NCBI GenBank assembly: GCA_016716965.1
Contig: JADJUP010000003.1
Span: forward strand, 62,001 to 126,000
Direction of reading: 5' to 3'
Source: Sulfuritalea sp.
GTDB taxonomy: Bacteria > Pseudomonadota > Gammaproteobacteria > Burkholderiales > Rhodocyclaceae
DNA: 64,000 bases
Made by a program: the position numbers and the translations under genes. Below are positions 47,092 through 56,096 of the stretch, one piece after another (positions within the stretch are counted from its first letter, which is position 1; every line of letters starts with the position of its first letter). The notes beneath the pieces were generated by a model. The model ran no database searches. It saw only the letters and a list, made by a program, of their open reading frames with translations, and was not told the DNA's origin.

Positions 47092-47988
47092 GTGAAAGCA
47101 CTCGCCCTCGCCCTCCAGTCCAGTCCCCACCGCCTGCGTCAGTATTTCCAACTGACCAAGCCGCGCGTGGTGTCGCTGATAGTGTTCTGCGCCGTGATCG
47201 GCATGTTCCTCGCGGTTCCCGGCATGGTGCCCTGGCGCATCCTGCTTGCCGCGACGGTCGGGATTGCGCTGGTGGCGGGCGCCGCCGCCGCCGCGAACTG
47301 CCTGATCGAGCAGAAAATCGATGCGTTGATGGCGCGTACGCGTGGGCGGCCGTTGCCGCTCGGCGAAGTCAATTCGTTGGAAACCCTGATGTTTTCCGGT
47401 GCGCTCGGCGGTACCGGATTGTTCCTGCTCTACACATTCGTCAATCCCTTCACCATGTGGCTGACGTTCGCCACCTTCGTCGGCTATGCGGTGATCTACA
47501 CCGTGTTCCTCAAGCCGAACACCTCACAGAACATCGTCATCGGCGGTGCGTCGGGCGCCATGCCCCCCGTGCTCGGCTGGGCGGCGGTAACCGGCGAGGC
47601 GCCGGGTGAGGCATGGCTGCTGTTCCTGATCATTTTCGTGTGGACGCCGCCGCATTTCTGGTCTCTCGCGCTGTATCGCACCAAGGAGTATGCCGCCGCC
47701 GGCATACCGATGCTGCCCGTCACACATGGCGCCGAGTACACCCGCCGCCACGTGTTTCTCTACACCGTCGGCCTGACGCTGGTCACCCTGGTGCCCTACG
47801 TCATTGGAATGTCCGGCGGCTTCTACCTGACCTGCGCAGTGCTGCTCGATGCCATGTTTCTGGGTTACGCATGGCTGATTTGGCGCGATTACTCGGATGC
47901 CGTCGCACGCTTGACCTTCCGCTGGTCGATCATCTATCTGGCGCTGCTGTTCCTTGCCTTGCTGATCGATCACTACCTGATCGCCTGA
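47092..47988 (+). CDS. cyoE: Protohaem IX farnesyltransferase
   Basis: 298 residues of the UbiA superfamily with about nine transmembrane helices: LTKPRVVSLIVFCAVIGMF, the first Asp-rich site as NCLIEQKID...RTRGRPL, and YRTKEYAAAGIPMLP for the second. It makes haem O, the first step to haem A for the oxidase encoded upstream. GTG 47092 is the likely start. In the first motif one Asp is Glu. Confidence 0.93.
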   Translation: MKALALALQSSPHRLRQYFQLTKPRVVSLIVFCAVIGMFLAVPGMVPWRILLAATVGIALVAGAAAAANCLIEQKIDALMARTRGRPLPLGEVNSLETLMFSGALGGTGLFLLYTFVNPFTMWLTFATFVGYAVIYTVFLKPNTSQNIVIGGASGAMPPVLGWAAVTGEAPGEAWLLFLIIFVWTPPHFWSLALYRTKEYAAAGIPMLPVTHGAEYTRRHVFLYTVGLTLVTLVPYVIGMSGGFYLTCAVLLDAMFLGYAWLIWRDYSDAVARLTFRWSIIYLALLFLALLIDHYLIA

Positions 47989-48015
47989 CAACGCCCCGAG
48001 GGCGAGCAAAACAAA

Positions 48016-48045
48016 AAGGGCAAACCCGGCGCCGGGTTTGCCCTT
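48016..48045. terminator. Bidirectional terminator between cyoE and rpoH
   Basis: An uninterrupted 15-base inverted repeat (AAGGGCAAACCCGGC and its complement) flanked by A and T tracts. It serves two convergent genes. Confidence 0.88.
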
Positions 48046-48064
48046 GATCTTTTGGCTTGGATGC

Positions 48065-48961
48065 TCAGGCCGCCAGCTTGCCTTTCATCTTCTGCATTGC
48101 CTTGGCTTCGATCTGGCGAATGCGTTCCGCCGAAACTCCATATTCGGCCGCAAGTTCGTGCAAGGTCGCGGCTTCCTCGCCATCAGCCACAAGCCAGCGT
48201 CGCTGGATGATGGTGCGGCTCCGGTCGTCTAGGCTGGCCAGTGCGGATGTCAGGCCTTCATCCTGCAGGCGGTCATATTCCTTGCGTTCGAGGATCGCCG
48301 ACGGTTCGACACTGCGATCAGCGGCCAGATAGGCAATGGGTGCGTAGCTGTCCTCATCGTCGTCGTTAAGCGGTTCCAGCGAAACGTCGGCGCCGGTAAG
48401 GCGCGTTTCCATTTCGATGACCTCTTCGGGCTTGACGCCCAACTGCTTGGCAACCGCCGTCACTTCTTCCGCGCCGAGGGTATTGAACCCCTGGCGCGAG
48501 TTTTCGTCCTGGGCCAAGGCAGCCTTGATGCTGCGCAGGTTGAAGAACAGTTTGCGCTGCGCCTTGGTCGTGGCGATCTTGACCAGGCGCCAGTTCTTCA
48601 GGATGTATTCGTGGATTTCGGCCTTGATCCAGTGCATGGCGAACGACACCAGACGCACTCCTCGATCCGGGTCGAAACGCTTTACCGCCTTCATCAGCCC
48701 GATATTGCCTTCCTGGATCAGGTCCGCATGGGGCAGGCCGTAACCCAGATAACCACGGGCAATCGCGATGACCAGGCGCAGGTGTGAAGTAACCAGCTGG
48801 CGCGCCGCGTCCAGATCGTCTTCGTCACGAAAACGGCGGGCAAGCCGCTGCTCCTCGGCTTCGCTGAGCATCGGAACCCGATTCGCGGCCGAAACGAACG
48901 CCTCAATGCTGCCGCTCGCGGCAATCACCGGCAGATGGTCAATGGACAGGGTATGACTCAC
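48065..48961 (-). CDS. rpoH: RNA polymerase heat-shock sigma factor (sigma-32)
   Basis: 298 residues with sigma regions 2 (DLIQEGNIGLMKAVKRFDP), the RpoH box QRKLFFNLR about residue 137, and region 4 (EYGVSAERIRQIEAKAM). GTG 48961 has AAGGAGG seven bases upstream. The promoter overlaps a CIRCE operator, so the gene is probably repressed by HrcA in addition to other controls, linking it to groE/dnaK regulation. Confidence 0.96.
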   Translation of the reverse strand: MSHTLSIDHLPVIAASGSIEAFVSAANRVPMLSEAEEQRLARRFRDEDDLDAARQLVTSHLRLVIAIARGYLGYGLPHADLIQEGNIGLMKAVKRFDPDRGVRLVSFAMHWIKAEIHEYILKNWRLVKIATTKAQRKLFFNLRSIKAALAQDENSRQGFNTLGAEEVTAVAKQLGVKPEEVIEMETRLTGADVSLEPLNDDDEDSYAPIAYLAADRSVEPSAILERKEYDRLQDEGLTSALASLDDRSRTIIQRRWLVADGEEAATLHELAAEYGVSAERIRQIEAKAMQKMKGKLAA

Positions 48962-48982
48962 TTTGCGACCTCCTTGAACACA

Positions 48983-49012
48983 ATATTAGCACTCGAAACA
49001 TTAGAGTGCCAA
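48983..49012 (-). promoter_or_regulatory. Sigma-70-type promoter of rpoH
   Basis: On the minus strand TTGGCA (49007-49012) and TAATAT (48983-48988) are 18 bases apart. Both boxes overlap the CIRCE half-sites. Confidence 0.7.
48986..49012. promoter_or_regulatory. CIRCE operator (HrcA site) at rpoH
   Basis: TTAGCACTC, nine bases, GAGTGCCAA. It matches the CIRCE consensus (TTAGCACTC-N9-GAGTGCTAA) at 17 of 18 positions and covers the rpoH promoter. Confidence 0.88.
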
Positions 49013-49024
49013 TATTGGCAGAAG

Positions 49025-49047
49025 TTCCCGACAAGTTTTGTCGGGAA
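49025..49047. terminator. Stem-loop, possible terminator
   Basis: A nine-base stem (TTCCCGACA and its complement) with a five-base loop lies just downstream of the hypothetical gene and upstream of the rpoH promoter. The T tail is weak on the minus strand. Confidence 0.45.
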
Positions 49048-49057
49048 TTTTGGAGTG

Positions 49058-49453
49058 TCAGACTTTGGGCGGAGCGCCGGGGGGGCGCTTGGACTTCTTG
49101 AAAAAGCGCTTGGAAGGCTTGGAGCCGGGAACCGCGTCCGGGCGCCTTTGCTGGTCCGGACGTCGCCCTTGAGCTTGTCCTGCACCTTGTCCGGGGCCCT
49201 GACGACGCCCAGGTTGTTCGTTCTGGGAACCCGGCTGGATGCGGTTACCGGGTGCCAGGCAGATTTCAAGTTCGATGATTTCGTCCCAGATGGCATCGGT
49301 GCGCTGATGATCGGGTATGGCCAGCAATTCGCGCAGACGGCGGCGAGGATCCGGAGCCTGCGGCTCCTGGCGTACGGGTTCGGCGGGCTGTTGCGCGGCC
49401 GGCGCGGCGTCGCTGGCCGGCGGCTCGATGGGAAGCTCTTCGTTCATCGCCAT
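49058..49453 (-). CDS. Conserved hypothetical protein with basic, low-complexity tail
   Basis: 131 residues from ATG 49453. The N-terminal third is Pro/Ala/Glu-rich; a conserved-looking core RRRLRELLAIPDHQRTDAIWDEIIELEI (residues 37-64) is followed by a Gly/Gln/Arg/Lys-rich tail ending FFKKSKRPPGAPPKV, which could bind nucleic acid. No family is recognised. It lies between ftsX and rpoH on the same strand. Confidence 0.65.
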   Translation of the reverse strand: MAMNEELPIEPPASDAAPAAQQPAEPVRQEPQAPDPRRRLRELLAIPDHQRTDAIWDEIIELEICLAPGNRIQPGSQNEQPGRRQGPGQGAGQAQGRRPDQQRRPDAVPGSKPSKRFFKKSKRPPGAPPKV

Positions 49454-49578
49454 ATTATCGCCCGAATCTCGGGTTCCGTTCCAGTGTTGTCCTTCGTGAT
49501 CGTTCGAGGTGGGTTTTTTTGCCACGGCTGGGGATGGGCATTGTCGCAGGCCATGGCGCGCAAGCCGCCGCTGCGTCA

Positions 49579-50475
49579 TCACCGATCCAGATGCTGCCCC
49601 AGCGAAATGGTCGCGCCCAGCCAGCCCAGCCCGCCCGCGGCAGCAAGCAGCAGCGCCGAGTCGATTGCGCCGAGCGGCTGCAGGTTCAGAGTCAGGTCGT
49701 ACAGGCGGGCCAGGTCGCCCAGCGGTGCGCGCAACCATAGCGTGGCGGCGGTAACGATCAGCAAGGCGACGATGCCTCCCCCCAGTCCCAGCAATACGCC
49801 ATGGTAGATGAATGGACGCCGGACAAAATTTTCTGTTGCGCCCAGAAGACCGCTGACCTCTATTTCGGCACGATGAACCAGCACTTGCATGCGAATGATG
49901 CTGAAGCAGATGGCGACAAGCCCCGCTCCCAGCAGGGCGCCCAGCAATATCACGGCATTGCGGCCCAGCCCGATCAGCGCTTCGAGGCGGCGAACCCATG
50001 CCGAGTCGAGTTGCACATGCTCTACGCCGGCCCAGCGGCGGAACTCGGCGGCGAGGCGTTCCATGGACTCCGGACGTTCATCGTCGACGCTCACCACGAA
50101 GGCGTCAGGAAAGGGATTGCCAGGGAGCACCTCGATCGCGTCGCGCAAGCCGGGGTTGGCCTTCATGCGCGAAAGCGTGTCTTCGCGCGGCACGAATCGC
50201 GCGTGCCTGACACCCGCGGCCTTGCCCAGGCGCGAGCCGATTTCATTCGCAGCAGCGCGGTCGGCATTGGCCGCCATGAAGATGGAAATCTGTGGCGTGG
50301 CAGAAACCGCTCCGGTCAGTTGCCGCGCGTTCGCCAGCAACATCTGGCCGCCTGCGGGCAATGCCAGCGCAACTCCGATGGCAATGACGAAGAGCAGGCT
50401 GTTGAGCGGAACGACGAACAAGCGGCGCCATGCCAGCAAGGCGGCATCGCGGTGATGGAGCAGCCAGACTTTCAT
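49579..50475 (-). CDS. ftsX: Cell division protein FtsX
   Basis: 298 residues: cytoplasmic start, first helix (LNSLLFVIAIGVALALPA), a periplasmic domain with ISIFMAANADR, then three helices in the C-terminal half, the MacB-like FtsX layout. With FtsE it forms an ABC-type complex that activates septal murein hydrolases. Its start overlaps the ftsE stop. Confidence 0.93.
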   Translation of the reverse strand: MKVWLLHHRDAALLAWRRLFVVPLNSLLFVIAIGVALALPAGGQMLLANARQLTGAVSATPQISIFMAANADRAAANEIGSRLGKAAGVRHARFVPREDTLSRMKANPGLRDAIEVLPGNPFPDAFVVSVDDERPESMERLAAEFRRWAGVEHVQLDSAWVRRLEALIGLGRNAVILLGALLGAGLVAICFSIIRMQVLVHRAEIEVSGLLGATENFVRRPFIYHGVLLGLGGGIVALLIVTAATLWLRAPLGDLARLYDLTLNLQPLGAIDSALLLAAAGGLGWLGATISLGQHLDR

Positions 50476-51119
50476 GCCTGCAGCCGGCCGTGGTCGAGTT
50501 GCAGGCGACGCGCGCCGGGAAACAGGTCATGCGCGTAAGTGGCGATCAGCAGCGTGACGCCGACCTGGTGGAAGTCATGGAAGATCCTCGCTACATCGTT
50601 CGCCGTCTCGGCATCGAGGTGCGCCGTCGGCTCGTCGGCGAGCAGCAGGCTGGGCCGGCCCACCACGGCGCGGGCAATCGCCAGGCGTTGCTGCTCACCG
50701 CCCGAAAGCATCGCCGGCAACGCATTCTCGCGCTTGCCGAGCCCGACCTTGTCGAGTGCGGCATGCACTCGTTTGGTGGCTTCGCGCGGCGGAAAGCCGG
50801 CAATCGACAGCGGCAGCATGACGTTCTGGAAGGCGTTGCGATCGAAAAGCAGCTTCTGGTCCTGAAACACCATGCCGATCCGGCGGCGCAGGAAAGGCAA
50901 CGCCGCTCGCGATAGTCCACCGAGGTTCTGGCCGCCAACCAGTACCGCACCGGAGGTGGATTTCTCGATGGCCGCGACCAGCTTCAACAGGGTGGACTTA
51001 CCCGCACCGGAATGCCCGCCGACCAGCACCATTTCGCGCTCGGCAACTTCGAAGCTGACCTCGGACAGCGCGTCGACGCCAGGCGGGTAGCGCTTCGCCA
51101 CCCGATCGAAACGGATCAC
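50472..51119 (-). CDS. ftsE: Cell division ATP-binding protein FtsE
   Basis: 215 residues from GTG 51119: IRFDRVAKRYPPG, Walker A GGHSGAGKST, Q-loop VFQDQKLL, signature LSGGEQQRLAIARA and Walker B LLLADEPTAHLD. The longer open frame is a shadow of ftsY. It lies two bases after ftsY; the order ftsY-ftsE-ftsX-rpoH on one strand is common in Proteobacteria. Confidence 0.95.
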   Translation of the reverse strand: MIRFDRVAKRYPPGVDALSEVSFEVAEREMVLVGGHSGAGKSTLLKLVAAIEKSTSGAVLVGGQNLGGLSRAALPFLRRRIGMVFQDQKLLFDRNAFQNVMLPLSIAGFPPREATKRVHAALDKVGLGKRENALPAMLSGGEQQRLAIARAVVGRPSLLLADEPTAHLDAETANDVARIFHDFHQVGVTLLIATYAHDLFPGARRLQLDHGRLQA

Positions 51120-51121
51120 CG

Positions 51122-52096
51122 TCAGGATCCCAGCAACGCTTCGACGAACTCTCCGGCGCGGAAGGCCTGCAGGTCGTCGATCCCTTCGCCGACACCGATG
51201 AAGCGCACCGGCTTCGGGCACTGGCGGGCAATTGCGGCCAGCACGCCGCCCTTCGCGGTGCCGTCGAGCTTGGTGATGACCAGTCCGCTGACGCCGATCG
51301 CCTTGTCGAACGCCTTGACCTGCTGCACCGCGTTCTGGCCGATGTTGGCGTCCAGCACCAGCAGTACTTCGTGCGGTGCAGTGCCGTCGGCCTTGTTGAT
51401 CACGCGCCTGACCTTGGCGATTTCTTCCATCAGGTGCAGTTGCGTCGGCAGGCGGCCGGCGGTATCGGCGAGCACTACGTCGATATTGCGCGCGCGGGCC
51501 GCGGTGATCGCGTCGAACACCACGGCCGCCGGATCGCCGCCTTCCTGAGCGATCACGGTGACCCCGTTGCGGTCGCCCCAGGTCACCAACTGTTCCCGCG
51601 CGGCGGCGCGGAAGGTATCGCCGGCGGCGAGCAGCACGCTCTTGCCCTGGGCCTGGAAATGCTTGGCCAGCTTGCCGATCGAAGTGGTCTTGCCGGCGCC
51701 GTTAACGCCGGCGATCATGATCACGAAGGGCTGGTGGCCGTCGGCCTGCAGCGGCTGTTCCAGCGGCGCGAGCATGGTTTGCAGGGCCTGCGCCAGCGCC
51801 TGGCGCAGCTGGGCGGGGGTTTCCAGCTTGTCGCGCTTGACGGCCGCCTTCAGTTCGGCGAGCAGCCACTGAGTGGCATCAATGCCGCAATCCGCCATCA
51901 GCAGCGTGGATTCAAGTTCTTCCAGCAGCTCGTCATCGATTTTCGCGCGGCTGAAGAGTTCGCCCAGCGGCGTGTTCAGTGTGGCCCGGGTCCGTGACAG
52001 GCCCGCCTTGAGCCGTTCGCTCCATGACGGGCGCGGCGCGGCAGGCACGGCGGCCTGGGCGGCGGGGTCGTCCTTCGATTTCAGGAAACCAAACAT
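51122..52096 (-). CDS. ftsY: Signal recognition particle receptor FtsY
   Basis: 324 residues starting MFGFLKSKDDPA at ATG 52096. An N domain precedes the SRP GTPase: GVNGAGKTTSIGKLA (P-loop), AGDTFRAAAREQL, LADTAGRLPTQ, ITKLDGTAKGG and FIGVGEGIDDL. The acidic A domain of enteric FtsY is very short, as in many Betaproteobacteria. The extended open frame to 53578 is an antisense shadow of the peptidase gene. Confidence 0.95.
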   Translation of the reverse strand: MFGFLKSKDDPAAQAAVPAAPRPSWSERLKAGLSRTRATLNTPLGELFSRAKIDDELLEELESTLLMADCGIDATQWLLAELKAAVKRDKLETPAQLRQALAQALQTMLAPLEQPLQADGHQPFVIMIAGVNGAGKTTSIGKLAKHFQAQGKSVLLAAGDTFRAAAREQLVTWGDRNGVTVIAQEGGDPAAVVFDAITAARARNIDVVLADTAGRLPTQLHLMEEIAKVRRVINKADGTAPHEVLLVLDANIGQNAVQQVKAFDKAIGVSGLVITKLDGTAKGGVLAAIARQCPKPVRFIGVGEGIDDLQAFRAGEFVEALLGS

Positions 52097-52216
52097 GCGG
52101 AATGCGGTCCGAGGTGTGCGCCTGCAGAATCGGGCGGCAAGCCGCGCTAAGATGCGCGACCGAAGAATTCTAACAGAGGCACTTTTTCCACGACCGTGCA
52201 GACACGACGACCCACG

Positions 52217-53581
52217 ATGAAATCGATGATAGCTCCCCTGGCCGTGCTGGCCATCGCCGTGGCGCCAGCGCCGACTTTCGCCAATCCCTTCGAAACGAAA
52301 CTCGCTAACGGCCTGCGTGTCATAGTCAAGGAAGATCCGCGCGCGCCGACCGCCGTGCACATGGTCTGGTACCTTGCTGGCAGCATGGACGAAAAGGACG
52401 GCACCTCGGGCGTTGCCCACGTGCTGGAGCACCTGATGTTCAAGGGCACGAAGACGCTCAAGTCCGGCGAATTCAACAAGCGCGTTGCCGAGGCCGGCGG
52501 TCGTGACAACGCCTTCACCAGCCGTGACTACACGGCCTATTTCCAGATCGTGCCGAAGGGCGCCCTGCCGGAAATGATGAAGCTCGAAGCCGACCGCATG
52601 GCCAACCTGACGCTGGATGCGAAGGAGTTCGCCGCCGAGATCAAGGTCGTCATGGAAGAGCGCCGGCTGCGCACCGATGACAACCCGCAGGCGCTTGTCT
52701 ACGAATCCCTGAACGCCGCACTGTTCCAGGCCCATCCGTATCGCCGTCCGATCATCGGCTGGATGGACGACCTGGAGCACATGACCTGGCAGGACGCGCG
52801 CGACTGGTACCGGAAATGGTATGCGCCGAACAATGCCTATGTCGTGATCGTGGGCGATGTCGACCATCGCGAAGTTTTCCGCCTGGCACAGAAATACTAT
52901 GGCCCGCACAAGGCGCAGGTGCTGCCCGAGCGCAAGCCGCAGAACGAGCCGGCGCAGGTGGGCCAGCGCCGCCTGAGCGTCAAGGCGCCGGCCAAGCTGC
53001 CTTATCTGGCGATGGCCTGGAAGATGCCGAAACTGCGCGACGTACGCCAGGATCGCGATCCCTATGCGCTGGAAATGCTGGCGGCGGTGCTCGACGGCCA
53101 CGACGCCTCGCGCTTCTCGAAGAACCTGGTGCGCGGCAGCCGTATTGCCCAGTCGGCCGGCGCCGGCTACGACGGCACCCTGCGTGGCGAGGCGACCTTC
53201 ATCCTCGACGGCCAGCCGGCGGAAGGCAAGACCATTGCCGAGCTGGAAGCGGCGCTGCGTGCCGAACTCAAGCGCATCCAGGACGAGGGCGTGTCGGCCG
53301 AGGAATTGGAACGGGTCAAGACCCAGGCCATCGCCTCGCAGATCTACAAGCGCGATTCGCTGATGGCGCAGGCCATGGAAATCGGCGGGCTGGAGGCGGC
53401 GGGCGTTCCCTGGCGCGACATCGATGTCCTGCTGGAAAAGCTCAAGGCCGTTACCGCCGAGGAGGTACAGGCCGTGGCGAAGAAATACTTCCCGGACGAT
53501 GCCCTGACCGTCGCCGTTCTCGATCCGCAACCGCTCGACCAGAGCAAACCGAAGAAGCCCTCTGTGGCTGCGAGGCACTGA
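52217..53581 (+). CDS. M16 peptidase, catalytic subunit
   Basis: 454 residues, with a signal peptide to about residue 22 and the zinc site HVLEH (His68, Glu71, His72) plus the downstream Glu in EIKVVMEERRLR. The second half is the non-catalytic M16 domain. It overlaps the following M16 gene by one base, a pair seen in many Gram-negatives in which both subunits build a periplasmic protease. ATG 52217 is chosen over GTG 52196. The signal peptide cleavage region is built from a dispersed-motif copy (VAPAPTFA). Confidence 0.9.
   Translation: MKSMIAPLAVLAIAVAPAPTFANPFETKLANGLRVIVKEDPRAPTAVHMVWYLAGSMDEKDGTSGVAHVLEHLMFKGTKTLKSGEFNKRVAEAGGRDNAFTSRDYTAYFQIVPKGALPEMMKLEADRMANLTLDAKEFAAEIKVVMEERRLRTDDNPQALVYESLNAALFQAHPYRRPIIGWMDDLEHMTWQDARDWYRKWYAPNNAYVVIVGDVDHREVFRLAQKYYGPHKAQVLPERKPQNEPAQVGQRRLSVKAPAKLPYLAMAWKMPKLRDVRQDRDPYALEMLAAVLDGHDASRFSKNLVRGSRIAQSAGAGYDGTLRGEATFILDGQPAEGKTIAELEAALRAELKRIQDEGVSAEELERVKTQAIASQIYKRDSLMAQAMEIGGLEAAGVPWRDIDVLLEKLKAVTAEEVQAVAKKYFPDDALTVAVLDPQPLDQSKPKKPSVAARH
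52257..52279 (+). repeat. Dispersed motif, copy G
   Basis: CCGT, GGCG, CCAGCGCCGACT, TTC. It is in frame at the end of the M16 peptidase signal peptide. Confidence 0.75.
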
Positions 53582-54867
53582 TGCGTACCCTGATCGTCGT
53601 TCTCCTGTCCTGCCTATCGAGCCTGGCCCTCGCTGGCGTCAAGATCGAAAACTGGGTCGCGCCCTCGGGAGCCCGGGTCTATTTCGTCGAAACCCGGGTG
53701 CTGCCCATCCTTGATGTCCAGATCGACTTTGCCGCCGGTGGCGCCTTCGTTCCGGCCGCCAAGGCCGGCCTCGCCGGACTGACGCGCGGCCTGCTGGAAG
53801 CGGGTGCAGGCGAACTCGACGAGGAAAGGATCGCCGGGCGCCTGGTCGACATCGCTGCACGTATCGGCGGCGGCGCCGACAGCGACCGCGCCAGCCTTAG
53901 CCTGCGCACGCTTTCGGCCAGCAAGCAGCGCGAGGCCGCGCTGGACCTGATGCGCACCGTGCTGTCAGCGCCGACTTTTCCGCAATCCGTGCTGGAACGC
54001 GAAAAGGCCCGCAGCATCGCCAGCATCCGCGAAGCCGAGACGCGCCCCGACGCCATCGCCGGCAAGCGCTTTGCCGCTGCGATCTATCCCGACCATCCTT
54101 ACGGCATCAGTCCCACGGTGGAGTCGGTGAGCGCGATCACGCGCGAGGACCTGGTCGCATTTCACCGCCAGCACTACGGTGCGAAGGGTGCCATCGTGTC
54201 CATCATCGGCGACGTCTCGCGCGCCGAGGCGGAGGCGATCGCCCAGCGCCTGACCGAAGCGCTGCCGCCGGGCGGTGGCGCGCTGGTGCCGCCGCCGGTG
54301 ACGAAGCCGCAACGCGCGACGATCAAGGTGGACCATCCCGCCGCGCAAAGCCATGTCCATGTCGGCCTGCCTGCCATCAGCCGTGGCGATCCGGATTATT
54401 TTCCGCTGCTGGTAGGCAACTACACGCTGGGCGGTGGCGGCTTCGTCTCGCGCCTGATGAAGGAAGTTCGCGAGAAGCGCGGCTATGCCTATAGCGTGTA
54501 TTCCTACTTTGCGCCGCGCAAACTGGAAGGCCCGTTCGAGATCGGCCTGCAGACCCGGCGCGACCAGGTCCAGGACGCGCTCAAGGTGGTTGACGAGGTG
54601 CTCACCGAATTCATGGCACGGGGTCCAACCGTGAAAGAGCTTGCGGCGGCGAAGAAGAACATGGTCGATGGCCTGGCGCTGCGCATGGACAGCAATGCCA
54701 AGCTGCTCGGCTACCTGTCCGCGATCGGCTTCTACGGCTTGCCGCTGACTTACCTCGACGAGTTTCCGGCGAAGGTCAATGCCGTCACCGTCGAGCAGGT
54801 CAAGGCCGCCTTTGCGCGCCACGTGAAGGCCGAGAACCTGGTCACCGTGGTGGTTGCCGCGGACTGA
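53581..54867 (+). CDS. M16 peptidase-like partner without the zinc motif
   Basis: 428 residues with a signal peptide (LIVVLLSCLSSLALAG). Where HxxEH is expected the sequence reads TRGLLEAGAG, so it cannot bind zinc in the usual way; the Arg/Tyr pair of the second M16 domain is visible in KRGYAYSVYSYF. It is thus the non-catalytic subunit that helps the upstream peptidase bind substrate. It carries a dispersed-motif copy read as VLSAPTF. Confidence 0.88.
   Translation: MRTLIVVLLSCLSSLALAGVKIENWVAPSGARVYFVETRVLPILDVQIDFAAGGAFVPAAKAGLAGLTRGLLEAGAGELDEERIAGRLVDIAARIGGGADSDRASLSLRTLSASKQREAALDLMRTVLSAPTFPQSVLEREKARSIASIREAETRPDAIAGKRFAAAIYPDHPYGISPTVESVSAITREDLVAFHRQHYGAKGAIVSIIGDVSRAEAEAIAQRLTEALPPGGGALVPPPVTKPQRATIKVDHPAAQSHVHVGLPAISRGDPDYFPLLVGNYTLGGGGFVSRLMKEVREKRGYAYSVYSYFAPRKLEGPFEIGLQTRRDQVQDALKVVDEVLTEFMARGPTVKELAAAKKNMVDGLALRMDSNAKLLGYLSAIGFYGLPLTYLDEFPAKVNAVTVEQVKAAFARHVKAENLVTVVVAAD
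53957..53979 (+). repeat. Dispersed motif, copy H
   Basis: CCGT, GCTG, TCAGCGCCGACT, TTT. It is in frame in the non-catalytic M16 gene. Confidence 0.65.
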
Positions 54868-55070
54868 CGCCGGGTCGGGGCCATGAGCGCCGCCCGCAGG
54901 GCTGCCCCAAGGGCGGCGCCTCCAGGATACGGAGCTGCGCAGCAGCGAACCGCCGTCACCCCCTGCCTCGGGACGAAGGCAGGGTTTCGCGGAGCACTGG
55001 TCAACGCTGCCGCAGCCGGCCGGCTATGCAGAGCCGGCAGTGGGGACGGGGGCGGGGAGAGGGTAGTCCA
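54868..55070. repeat. Stem-loop-rich spacer before rsmD
   Basis: Three inverted repeats in 203 bases: GCGCCGCCC (54887-54895) with 54911-54919, CCCTGCCT (54961-54968) with 54977-54984, and GCCGGC (55015-55020) with 55033-55038. No gene is supported. An AGCTGCGCAGCAGCG segment at 54943 resembles one in the accB-accC insertion. Confidence 0.5.
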
Positions 55071-55604
55071 GTGAGTCGCATCCGCATCACCGGCGGCGAA
55101 TGGCGCAGCCGACTGATCCACGTGGTCGACGCGCCGGGCCTGCGGCCGACGCCCGATCGCGTCCGTGAGACCCTGTTCAATTGGCTCGGACAGGACTTGG
55201 CCGGCCAGAGCTGCCTCGACCTGTTCGCCGGCAGCGGTATCCTCGGCTTCGAGGCGGCATCACGTGGTGCTGATTACGTCGCCCTGGTGGAACGTTCGAA
55301 GGCGGCATTTACTGCGCTGAAAAAGCACGCGGACGTGTTCGCCTGTCCGCGCATCGAACTGTTTTGCTGCGATGCGCTAAAATTCGCCGCCCCGTCCGGT
55401 CGGCGTTTCGATTTGATTTTTCTTGATCCGCCTTATGGGCAGGGTTGGCTTGCCGGGGTAGAGTCGCGGCTGGCTGATCTGGCCGCGCCCGGGGCGCGGC
55501 TGTATGCAGAGGCCGAAATGCCGCTGGAGCGGCTGGGGCGCTGGTCGGTGACCAAACAGGGTCGCGCCGGCCAGGTATTTTTTCACTTGCTGGAGCAGGC
55601 ATGA
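55071..55604 (+). CDS. rsmD: 16S rRNA (guanine966-N2)-methyltransferase
   Basis: 177 residues: RITGGEWRSR, LRPTPDRVRETLFNWL, CLDLFAGSGILGFEAASRGA and the catalytic FLDPPYGQ. GTG 55071 is preferred as it starts at the conserved RIRITGG; longer frame upstream lies in the repeat-rich spacer. Its stop overlaps coaD (ATGA), a common pairing. Confidence 0.94.
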   Translation: MSRIRITGGEWRSRLIHVVDAPGLRPTPDRVRETLFNWLGQDLAGQSCLDLFAGSGILGFEAASRGADYVALVERSKAAFTALKKHADVFACPRIELFCCDALKFAAPSGRRFDLIFLDPPYGQGWLAGVESRLADLAAPGARLYAEAEMPLERLGRWSVTKQGRAGQVFFHLLEQA

Positions 55605-56086
55605 ACAATTCCATCGCCGTGTATTCCGGGACCTTCGATCCGCTGACGCGCGGTCACGAGGATCTGGTGCGACGCGCGTCCCGGCTGTTCCAGAAGGTGA
55701 TCATCGCCGTTGCCGAGAGCCGCAAGAAGCAGCCCCTGTTCGACCTGGCCGAGCGCGTCGACATCGCGCGGCGGATACTTTCCGACTTTCCCAATGTCGA
55801 AGTCCAGGGCTTCGACAGCCTGCTGATGGATTTCATGCAGGACAAGGGCGCGTCGATCATCCTGCGCGGCTTGCGCGCCGTGTCCGATTTCGAGTACGAG
55901 TTCCAGATGGCCGGCATGAACCGCAGCCTCTATCCGGATGTCGAAACCGTGTTCCTGACGCCAGACGAGAACTACATGTTCATTTCCGCCACCATGGTGC
56001 GCGAGATCGCGACCCTGGGCGGCGACGTTTCGAAGTTCGTGCATCCGCTCGTCACGGAGCGGCTGAAACTCAAACTAAACCCCTGA
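55601..56086 (+). CDS. coaD: Phosphopantetheine adenylyltransferase
   Basis: 161 residues: AVYSGTFDPLTRGHEDLV (nucleotidyltransferase GH motif), LRGLRAVSDFEYEFQMAGMNR and FISATMVREIATLGGD. It makes dephospho-CoA from phosphopantetheine. The start overlaps rsmD, and the ferredoxin gene follows by ten bases, so the three form one operon. Confidence 0.96.
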   Translation: MNNSIAVYSGTFDPLTRGHEDLVRRASRLFQKVIIAVAESRKKQPLFDLAERVDIARRILSDFPNVEVQGFDSLLMDFMQDKGASIILRGLRAVSDFEYEFQMAGMNRSLYPDVETVFLTPDENYMFISATMVREIATLGGDVSKFVHPLVTERLKLKLNP

Positions 56087-56096
56087 GGAAGCTTCC

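Noticed and set aside
51122..53578. 818-residue open frame on the minus strand
   Set aside because: Only its last 324 residues are FtsY; the rest is antisense to the M16 peptidase gene.
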